Shown here: piece after piece, positions 1 to 5,198 of the stretch
Position numbering within the stretch: position 1 is the stretch's first letter
Layout of the letters: each line of letters begins with the position of its first letter
Assembly: GCA_030836345.1 (NCBI GenBank)
Contig: JAURQA010000161.1
Span: forward strand, 1 to 5,198
DNA: 5,198 nt
Direction: 5' to 3'
From: Bacteroidota bacterium
Lineage (GTDB): Bacteria; Bacteroidota; Bacteroidia; NS11-12g; UBA955
The notes under the pieces: model-generated
Told to the model about the DNA's origin: nothing
Database searches by the model: none
The model's input: only the letters and a program-made list of their open reading frames with translations
Translations under genes and position numbers: made by a program

Positions 1-283
1 AGAGTACACCGCTATAATTGCTTAAGCTACTCGTCAAATTATTCCAAGTCGTTTCGTTGGAAACTTCTTGCATTCCCCAAACATCAATTTGGGTGCGTTC
101 AATTACGTCTTTAATGTTATTAAACTGTTTTGTTTCGTTACTAGGCCCTGACCGCGTATTTCCAAACCACTCAATATTCCAAGTGGCGACTTCCAATTCA
201 TTATCTGAACCAATGGTTGGAACCGTCTGCGAACAAGCTGGAAGGGAGGCTACCAAAATTAATATCAATAATGTTTCTCTCAT
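1..283 (-). CDS. Endonuclease/exonuclease/phosphatase-fold lipoprotein (N-terminal part)
   Basis: This is the first 94 codons of a gene whose 3' part lies outside the window. Residues 1-16 form a hydrophobic signal ending in the lipobox L-P-A-C (residues 14-17), so the product should be cleaved and lipidated at Cys17 by signal peptidase II and anchored in the envelope. The residues after the Cys (S-Q-T-V-P-T) lack the acidic cluster of a typical Bacteroidota surface-export signal, so a periplasm-facing position is possible. From residue 32 the sequence fits the DNase I-like EEP superfamily (PF03372): ATWNIEWFG (33-41) supplies the metal/phosphate-binding Asn36, and MQEV (71-74) the metal-binding Glu73. 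Members cleave phosphodiester or phosphomonoester bonds in nucleic acids, phosphoinositides or sphingolipids; the substrate here cannot be told. The ATG lies 2 bp after the nadK stop, which suggests translational coupling. The fold assignment is firm; the activity is inferred. Confidence 0.85.
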   Translation of the reverse strand, partial: MRETLLILILVASLPACSQTVPTIGSDNELEVATWNIEWFGNTRSGPSNETKQFNNIKDVIERTQIDVWGMQEVSNETTWNNLTSSLSNYSGVL

Positions 284-285
284 TC

Positions 286-1164
286 TTAATTTCGTTTATC
301 TAAACCCCAGTGTAATTTACTACGCAGTGTATCCATAAAATTATCGTCGGGCAATCGAACTAAATTTACGCTGTGGTCTGCCTTTCTAACTGCGATCTGC
401 GAATCTCTATTTACGGAGCAAGATCTGGAGTCTAAACCTGCCATATAGTTGCTGGCTCTACCCTCAATTTCAAAGCTTATTACATAATTATCAGAAACCA
501 CGACTGGCCTTACATTTAAGTTGTGAGGAGCGATGGGGGTAATGATTAAATTTTCTGAATTTGGGAAAATAATTGGGCCTCCACAACTTAAAGAGTATCC
601 GGTACTTCCGGTTGGAGTACTTACAATTAATCCATCAGCCCAGTAGGAGTTTAAAAACTCTCCGTTAAGGTAGGTATGAAGAACAATCATACTACTGGTC
701 TCTTTTTTATGGATCACAAAGTCATTCAATCCGTAGTTGTATTCAAAAAGATCATCGGAGGATTCAACGGCCAATAAGGTTCTCGAATCCAAGGTATAAT
801 TGCCTTTTTCTAATTGTGAAATGACTAGTTTAAGATCTTCTAGCTGCCCATTTGCTAAAAATCCCAGGCGACCTGTATTAATTCCAAGAACGGGTATTTT
901 GCTATCCCTAACAATGGTTAGAGCATCTAAAATAGTTCCATCCCCACCTACACAAATAAGGAAATCTATGGGTTTATGGGTTGCATCAAAATGATTTATG
1001 ACGTTCACTTTTGCTTTTCCCGCTCCCCTAGTAGCGTAATATTCAGCCAATTCTGCGGTCGAAAATAAGTCATGAGACCCCTTGTCAAGTTCCTTAATGA
1101 GCTCAAAGAAAATCTTTTCATGATTTTCCTGCCCAATCCCTTTTGTAAAAACTGCTATTTTCAT
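286..1164 (-). CDS. nadK: NAD kinase (ATP:NAD+ 2'-phosphotransferase)
   Basis: A complete cytoplasmic enzyme of 292 residues, the usual bacterial length. It phosphorylates the 2'-hydroxyl of the adenosine ribose of NAD+ to make NADP+, the only de novo route to NADP(H). All family marks are visible in order: GGDGT (73-77) with the catalytic-site Asp75; NTGRLGFLA (96-104); the N-E/D motif as GLND (145-148), with Asp in place of the commoner Glu, an accepted variant in the NADK/diacylglycerol kinase superfamily; ADG (176-178); the glycine-rich PTGSTGYSLSCGGPI (184-198); and ITPIAPHNLNVRP (208-220). The ATG start gives the expected N-terminal beta strand (MKIAVFTKG). It begins 1 bp after the stop of the Omp85-like gene, and the lipoprotein gene starts 2 bp after its own stop, so all are probably co-transcribed. 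Nothing suggests damage. Identification is secure. Confidence 0.97.
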   Translation of the reverse strand: MKIAVFTKGIGQENHEKIFFELIKELDKGSHDLFSTAELAEYYATRGAGKAKVNVINHFDATHKPIDFLICVGGDGTILDALTIVRDSKIPVLGINTGRLGFLANGQLEDLKLVISQLEKGNYTLDSRTLLAVESSDDLFEYNYGLNDFVIHKKETSSMIVLHTYLNGEFLNSYWADGLIVSTPTGSTGYSLSCGGPIIFPNSENLIITPIAPHNLNVRPVVVSDNYVISFEIEGRASNYMAGLDSRSCSVNRDSQIAVRKADHSVNLVRLPDDNFMDTLRSKLHWGLDKRN

Positions 1165-1165
1165 T

Positions 1166-2521
1166 TTAAAATGCGTTTCTGAACGATACGTTTCCTACCA
1201 CCTGGCTTAGTCTATTTAGAGCAACATCCATTCTTAATGAAGAATTGTAATAGGCCAATGCATGTAAACTTAATCCAATGCTATACAGATTTTTATTGGC
1301 CAATGTATTTCCAACTAAAACGGGTTCTACTATTTTACCGTTCTCTGCAAAGATACTGCACCATAAGCTAAAGGGCATTGTTCCGTAGTTCTTGGACCAT
1401 TTCTTTTCGGTAATTTTTACTTTCTTATTATTTTTTAAGCCATAGGCCACCGATATTCTGCCCAACATATACCCTTTTCCAATGAATGTATAAGGTTCAT
1501 ACCCCCTAATATAATCTTTGTCCAAGCCCAATCCAGTGGAGTAATAAAATGGAGTTTCGCTAAATTGATAGGTGCCAACCAAGCCTGCTCTTAAAATCCA
1601 ATTTTCATGCATACTTACATATTTGTTGGCTTTTATATTAATTTCTGGGACCGTCCAGGAAGTGCGATTCCCAATTATTTTTTTTAGATGTGTCTTGGAA
1701 TTAAAAAAGAACCCAGCTATAGGAAAATGTTGCTGCACCCTTTTATCTAAGGTGTAATGGGCTGTAAACCCGAAATAATTAATAGCACTATCCGCTTGAG
1801 TAAAGAGGGTATTTAGATATCCATTGGGAGCAATATTTATACATTCAGTATTTATCCGTATTCCTGCAGTGCTAAAAAGTCCTTTGCGCCAATTTAGACC
1901 TGCACCTACTTTCCGATATCTCAAATAGGGCTTGGTTCCATTTTTCCAAACTAATTTATCATTTTCAATACCCATTTTTTGTTGAGACCTAAAACCCACA
2001 CCTGCTTTAACAAAAAATCCATGATTCCATTCCCTGCCTTGGGGGACTTTCTCATACAAAATATTAGCATAAGAATTAAATCCAATCAGTCCCGAAATCG
2101 TTATTTGGTTTTTTAAGCCTCTTAAGTTTTTCGCAAATAAGTCTGCACCTAATGCAATTCGTTTAATATCTTTAGTTTGCAGCCATTGCGAAAAATTTGG
2201 GTCTGCCAAGCTAAATTTAGGCAAACCCCATACATACATCTTTTCTAATGCCTTAATGCGTAAGGTAGAATCATTGATCATACGAAGATCTACCTGTGTA
2301 AATAGTCCAAGGGAAACAATTCTATTCTCAAATGCGTAAAGGGTTCGTTGAAGATCGTGCAAGGTATCACCCAAAACAAAAGGCATTTCTCTCTCAATAA
2401 CTCTAATATTTATTTGCTCAGTATTACTGTATTCAATTTTTTTAATAATCGTCTGAGCTTGGGCCTTTTTAAAACCCAGAAAAAAAAGAAGCAGCCAGAA
2501 AAATAATTTTATTTTTCCCAA
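1166..2521 (-). CDS. Compact Omp85 (BamA/TamA-like) outer-membrane protein, one POTRA
   Basis: This 451-residue protein is predicted to lie in the outer membrane. Residues 1-22 form a signal peptide (lysines, then an L/F-rich core, then A-Q-A) with Gln23 as the likely mature start. Residues 24-95 read as one POTRA domain: IIKKIEYSN opens it, a helical stretch follows, and SLGLFTQVDLR (70-80) matches the usual end of a POTRA. Residues 96-451 show alternating, aromatic-rich beta-strand character. The Omp85 lid-lock loop motif appears as YIRGYE (337-342), about 110 residues before the end, as expected, and the chain ends in Phe like a barrel-assembly signal. BamA has five POTRAs and about 800 residues, so this is a short variant; it may insert or translocate proteins or lipids, but its client is unknown. 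The start is TTG at 2521, overlapping folA by 13 bp. No in-frame ATG lies before the signal peptide, and an in-frame stop occurs four codons upstream of the TTG (2533-2531). No Shine-Dalgarno is visible, so initiation may be coupled to folA. The family is confident, the role open. Confidence 0.85.
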   Translation of the reverse strand: MGKIKLFFWLLLFFLGFKKAQAQTIIKKIEYSNTEQINIRVIEREMPFVLGDTLHDLQRTLYAFENRIVSLGLFTQVDLRMINDSTLRIKALEKMYVWGLPKFSLADPNFSQWLQTKDIKRIALGADLFAKNLRGLKNQITISGLIGFNSYANILYEKVPQGREWNHGFFVKAGVGFRSQQKMGIENDKLVWKNGTKPYLRYRKVGAGLNWRKGLFSTAGIRINTECINIAPNGYLNTLFTQADSAINYFGFTAHYTLDKRVQQHFPIAGFFFNSKTHLKKIIGNRTSWTVPEINIKANKYVSMHENWILRAGLVGTYQFSETPFYYSTGLGLDKDYIRGYEPYTFIGKGYMLGRISVAYGLKNNKKVKITEKKWSKNYGTMPFSLWCSIFAENGKIVEPVLVGNTLANKNLYSIGLSLHALAYYNSSLRMDVALNRLSQVVGNVSFRNAF

Positions 2522-2994
2522 ATCTGAAATTCAAAACTGTATTGATGTTTGTCATCTTCCGGATGGGACGCTCTGTAGGTGTTTTTAAACGACTTATATT
2601 CTGGGAAAAAAGTATCGGCCTGATCAAACCTAGCTTCAACTTTAGTAATGTAAAGTCGGTGTGCCTCGGGAAGCATTTTTTCATACACCTGCCCTCCCCC
2701 GATAATCATAACTTCTTCTACTAATCCAGCCTTCTCAATAGCCTCATCCATACTTTTCACTGGAACAAAGCCTTTGGGAAGATGCTCTTTTGAAGTGAGT
2801 ACAATATTGGTTCTATTTTTTAAAGGGCCTGGCAAACTCTCCATGGTTTTGCGCCCCATAATAATGGGCTTTCCTTTGGTATGTTTCACAAACCATCTAA
2901 AATCATCTGGCAAGTGCCACATCAGATCATTTTTTGCTCCTATTTCGAAGTTTTCTCCATGAGCTACAATTAGACTAATTATTGGATTTGACAC
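2509..2994 (-). CDS. folA: Dihydrofolate reductase
   Basis: A complete 161-residue cytoplasmic enzyme of normal bacterial size. It reduces dihydrofolate to tetrahydrofolate with NADPH, feeding thymidylate, purine and methionine synthesis. Family marks: ISLIVAHGENFEIG (5-18 plus G19) forms the first strand and loop; MWHLPDDF (25-32) holds the conserved Trp26 and the catalytic Asp31 (E. coli Asp27 equivalent); Phe32 lies where E. coli has Leu28; IIMGRKTMES (44-53) and IVLTS (64-68) contact NADPH; MIIGGGQVYEKML (96-108) is the second NADPH-binding loop; and ITKVEARFDQADTFFP (116-131) closes the fold. The start is GTG at 2994: the next in-frame codons upstream run to a stop at 3006-3004 without an ATG, and the GTG leaves a normal five-residue lead before the first strand. 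It is the first gene of the minus-strand operon and its 3' end overlaps the Omp85 gene. No thymidylate synthase gene is adjacent. It looks like a native chromosomal gene, not a resistance cassette. Confidence 0.96.
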   Translation of the reverse strand: MSNPIISLIVAHGENFEIGAKNDLMWHLPDDFRWFVKHTKGKPIIMGRKTMESLPGPLKNRTNIVLTSKEHLPKGFVPVKSMDEAIEKAGLVEEVMIIGGGQVYEKMLPEAHRLYITKVEARFDQADTFFPEYKSFKNTYRASHPEDDKHQYSFEFQIWEK

Positions 2995-2998
2995 GTGG

Positions 2999-3031
2999 CA
3001 AATTTATGGCTATAATTTGATGAATGACTAA
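2999..3031 (-). promoter_or_regulatory. Candidate Bacteroidota promoter for the folA operon
   Basis: On the minus strand, TAAATTTG (3006 to 2999) is a perfect match to the Bacteroidota -7 consensus TAnnTTTG. TTAG (3031 to 3028), one mismatch from the -33 element TTTG, lies 21 bp upstream, within the usual 17-23 bp spacing. The -7 element ends only 4 bases before the GTG start of folA, so the transcript would have almost no leader. The match is seen directly; promoter activity is inferred. Confidence 0.4.
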
Positions 3032-3172
3032 TTTGCAGATATTTAGCGAAGCGTCAACTTTAAATTGAATTCCTCTGTGCCTAAACACAAATGCAATACA
3101 TGCGCTATTCAAAAGGTGGCATCCCTTAATTTATGTTAAGATTAAGCTCGTCCGAACTCCACAAATCAATCG

Positions 3173-3201
3173 TTTCCAAGGCCTAATTTGTTGTATCTTC
3201 G
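3173..3201 (+). promoter_or_regulatory. Candidate promoter for the S8 protease gene
   Basis: TATCTTCG (3194-3201) differs by one base from the -7 consensus TAnnTTTG. TTTC (3173-3176), one base from the -33 element TTTG, lies 17 bp upstream. The -7 element ends 7 bases before the ATG at 3209, implying a very short or absent leader. A partial alternative, TAATTTGT at 3184-3191, would give a slightly longer leader. The match is weak and the activity is inferred. Confidence 0.25.
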
Positions 3202-3208
3202 AAACCGC

Positions 3209-5198
3209 ATGCAGAAGTTGTTTACTCTCTTTTTTTGTTTCGGTATTTTTTGCAATTCTTTTTCTCAAACGCCTGAAAGTAGTTTATTTACGGCAATTGC
3301 TTTAGTTAATGATTGCTTTGATGCCCAATCCTTGCAAAATAAGAGCATTAAAATTGGCTCCAGAGTGGGCAATATTATTACTTTGAGAAGCCCTACAGAC
3401 CAATCTGAATTGCTTAAAAACCATCCCGGCATTGTATACGTAAAAAAGGCATCTAAAATTAGTCCTAATTTAGCTAGGGTTACCTCTGATTTGAGAGCGG
3501 ATTCTGTTTATAAACAACATGGTCTCATGCAGGGATATTCAGGAAAAGATGTAATTATTGGAATTACTGACTGGGGTTTTGACTATACCCACCCTATGTT
3601 TTATGATACATCCCTTGAGCATACAAGAATACTGGCTGCCTGGGATCAATTTAAAACTTCGGGGCCTCATCCAGATGGATATTCTTACGGGACTGAATAC
3701 TCCGGCGAAGCTGAACTATTTACTGCAGAAAAAGATACATTTAATATTTATCAATATGCCACCCATGGAAGTCATGTGGCTGGAATTGCTGGAGGAAGTG
3801 GTGGTGGTACTGAACACAGAGGCGTAGCATTTGAAGCCAATTTCTTATTCGTCACATTCTTAGTGGATGAAGCAGCGGTTTTAGATGCTTTTGCATGGAT
3901 GAAAAAACAAGCCACTTTTTATGATAAGCCTTTGATTATAAACATGAGTTGGGGGCTCTACCATCTGGGAACACTGGATGGCACATCTTTACTAAGTCAG
4001 GCCATAGATCAATACTCGGAGCAAGGGGTCGTATTTATTACTTCTGGCGGAAATAATGGGGATGAGATGTTCCATATTAAAAATGTTTTTAATATGGATA
4101 CCATGCGAAGCCATGTAGGGTTTTACTCTTATCGTTCGCATGCTGAAATGTGGGGACAAAGTATTACGATGTGGGGAGATCCTGGGAGCACCTTTAGCAG
4201 TTCGTTTGAGGTTTATGATAACACCAAAACTTTAGTTGTAGAAAGTCCATCTTTTTCTACTTTGGGCACCGAAAATTATACAGAATCATTTATTTTGATA
4301 GGTACGGATACCGTATTTTATAATATAAAAACGGTTGAGTCATTCTCTCTAAACCAAAGGCCTCACATGCGTCTTCGAGTAAAAAACACAAATACACAAT
4401 TGCATGTGGTGCTAAAATCTTTTGCCAATAGTGGTACTGTGCATTTTTGGAATCTGGTTGAGCTGAATAATGATGTAGGGAATTGGGGATTGCCCTTTAC
4501 AGCTTGGAAACCAGGATGGGTGGGAGGAGATAACTTATACGGTATTGGTGAACCTGCCTGCACTAAATCTGCTATTTCGGTAGCTGCTCATAGCTCTGAA
4601 TTTAAGGCTCCAAACGGCAATATAGTGGGTGGTCAAATTGCTTCATTTAGCAGTATCGGTCCCACTTTAGATGGCCGCTTAAAACCGGATATTTCGGCTC
4701 CTGGAGTAAATGTGGCTTCTTCTGTTTCTTCGTTTACAAGCCGCGGGTTTACATTGCTTGAAAATGCCTCTTTTAAGGGAAAAGATTATCCATTTTCCCG
4801 TTTTTCTGGCACCTCCATGAGCAGCCCTGCTACTGCAGGAGTTGTTGCATTAATGCTTCAAGCAAATCCTAGGCTAAGTGCCAAGGAAATCAAAGAAATT
4901 TTAATAAATACAGCAAGAACCGATAATCGAACGAATACTATACCCGATACAGGTAGTTATACATGGGGCTGGGGGAAAGTGAATGCTTACCAAGCTGTTT
5001 TGGAGGCCGAGAGCATGAGACAACCTGTCTCAGAATCTTTTTTAGTTTTTCCGAATCCAACACAATCTACTCTTTACTATATGGGAGCAGATGGAAAGAC
5101 TTATGATGCAGATATTTATGCGCGAACTGGTCAAAAAATGGCAAATGGCCAAATAGGAAAATCAACAGCATTCGATCTCTCTAAATACTCGCCCGGAC
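3209..5198 (+). CDS. Secreted subtilisin-family (S8) serine protease with T9SS sorting domain (3' end cut)
   Basis: The frame stays open for 663 codons to the window edge. Residues 1-19 form a signal peptide (M-Q-K-L, then an F-rich core, then S-F-S before Gln20). Residues 20 to about 100 resemble an S8 propeptide, with GNIITLRSP and a PGIVYVKKAS stretch. The catalytic domain runs from about 105 to 600. The triad is Asp121 in ITDWGFDYTHP, His186 in HGSHVAG and Ser536 in GTSMSSPATAG; Asn282 in SGGNNG is the oxyanion-hole Asn. Between Asn282 and Ser536 lie about 250 residues, against about 65 in subtilisin. The extra stretch (about 285-445) is strand-rich and probably a beta-sandwich insert, after which the S8 core resumes at SAISVAAH (454-461) and FSSIGP. 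The core ends at WGWGKVNAYQAV (586-597). From about 610, FLVFPNP and a later YARTGQKM and LSKYSPG match a T9SS type A sorting domain, cut by the edge; the full length is probably near 680. The product should be exported by Sec, then T9SS, and released or anchored on the surface. DWG replaces the usual DTG/DSG. The substrate is unknown. Confidence 0.93.
   Translation, partial: MQKLFTLFFCFGIFCNSFSQTPESSLFTAIALVNDCFDAQSLQNKSIKIGSRVGNIITLRSPTDQSELLKNHPGIVYVKKASKISPNLARVTSDLRADSVYKQHGLMQGYSGKDVIIGITDWGFDYTHPMFYDTSLEHTRILAAWDQFKTSGPHPDGYSYGTEYSGEAELFTAEKDTFNIYQYATHGSHVAGIAGGSGGGTEHRGVAFEANFLFVTFLVDEAAVLDAFAWMKKQATFYDKPLIINMSWGLYHLGTLDGTSLLSQAIDQYSEQGVVFITSGGNNGDEMFHIKNVFNMDTMRSHVGFYSYRSHAEMWGQSITMWGDPGSTFSSSFEVYDNTKTLVVESPSFSTLGTENYTESFILIGTDTVFYNIKTVESFSLNQRPHMRLRVKNTNTQLHVVLKSFANSGTVHFWNLVELNNDVGNWGLPFTAWKPGWVGGDNLYGIGEPACTKSAISVAAHSSEFKAPNGNIVGGQIASFSSIGPTLDGRLKPDISAPGVNVASSVSSFTSRGFTLLENASFKGKDYPFSRFSGTSMSSPATAGVVALMLQANPRLSAKEIKEILINTARTDNRTNTIPDTGSYTWGWGKVNAYQAVLEAESMRQPVSESFLVFPNPTQSTLYYMGADGKTYDADIYARTGQKMANGQIGKSTAFDLSKYSPG
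4071..4098. repeat. Perfect inverted repeat inside the protease gene
   Basis: The 13-base arm TCCATATTAAAAA (4071-4083) is followed by the 2-base centre TG and then its exact reverse complement (4086-4098). The arms stop matching at 4070/4099. The repeat lies in frame within the protease gene, about six codons after the oxyanion-hole Asn282, near the start of the inserted domain. As RNA it could fold into an A/U-rich hairpin with a slightly opened loop. It is not a standard terminator, being inside an open frame and lacking a GC-rich stem. The repeat is certain; any function is unknown. Confidence 0.8.

Noticed and set aside
18..338. Plus-strand open frame of 106 codons over the left end
   Set aside because: It lies opposite the lipoprotein and nadK genes, both of which show clear family motifs. 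Its translation shows no recognisable domain.
2469..2684. Minus-strand open frame of 71 codons across the folA/Omp85 junction
   Set aside because: It is an alternative frame over two genes whose own frames are well supported. Its apparent hydrophobic end is just the shifted Omp85 signal-peptide region.
2509..2994. Dihydrofolate reductase as a mobile trimethoprim-resistance cassette
   Set aside because: There is no recombination site, integrase or insertion sequence nearby. The gene is locked by overlap into an operon with core genes and looks like a native chromosomal enzyme.
3125..3146. Small inverted repeats around CTTAAT and ATTAAG in the divergent intergenic region
   Set aside because: Arms of only 5-6 A/T-rich bases are expected by chance in 214 bp. 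There is no second copy to suggest an operator.
2992..3212. Six-base palindromes CACGTG and GCATGC overlapping the two divergent start codons
   Set aside because: Hexamer palindromes are common, and overlap with GTG or ATG follows partly from the start codon letters themselves.
3209..3253. Possible lipobox (G-I-F-C) in the protease signal peptide
   Set aside because: Phe at the position before Cys15 is not tolerated by the lipoprotein signal peptidase. A signal peptidase I site after S-F-S is better, and a T9SS cargo is expected to be non-lipidated at its N terminus.
3558..3827. Plus-strand open frame of 89 codons
   Set aside because: It overlaps the protease in another frame, exactly over the catalytic Asp and His motifs, so it is a shadow.
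4363..4563. Minus-strand open frame of 66 codons
   Set aside because: It is antisense to the protease, has no recognisable features, and the protease frame is continuous through it.

Overview
The window comes from an AT-rich member of the Bacteroidota, most likely a flavobacterium-like lineage. The clearest evidence is the start of a type IX secretion (T9SS) C-terminal sorting domain on a secreted protease; this system is confined to Bacteroidota and close relatives. Supporting signs are the Bacteroidota-style promoter element (TAnnTTTG), the lack of clear Shine-Dalgarno sequences, and signal peptides ending in ...AQAQ or ...SFSQ.

Layout: positions 1-2994 hold four genes on the minus strand, packed as one probable operon. 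In transcription order they are dihydrofolate reductase (2994 to 2509), a compact one-POTRA Omp85 (BamA/TamA-like) outer-membrane protein (2521 to 1166), NAD kinase (1164 to 286), and the N-terminal part of an endonuclease/exonuclease/phosphatase-fold lipoprotein (283 to 1, cut by the window edge). The junctions are a 13-bp overlap, a 1-bp gap and a 2-bp gap. A 214-bp divergent intergenic region (2995-3208) separates this operon from a plus-strand subtilisin-family (S8) protease (3209 to beyond 5198) that carries a large insert and a T9SS sorting domain.

How the genes fit together: NAD kinase makes NADP+, the precursor of the NADPH that dihydrofolate reductase consumes, so two operon members share a cofactor theme. 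The other two are envelope proteins with no obvious link to it, so co-transcription may reflect housekeeping packing rather than one pathway. The protease is a separate, secreted or surface-attached unit.

No RNA genes, insertion sequences, CRISPR arrays, origins or terminators were seen, and no gene-free stretch reaches 300 bases. The region looks like ordinary core chromosome. The points most worth a second look are a perfect 13-bp-arm inverted repeat inside the protease gene, close to where its extra domain begins; the compact Omp85; and start codons lying almost on top of candidate promoters on both sides of the divergent region. I found no convincing undescribed multi-gene system.
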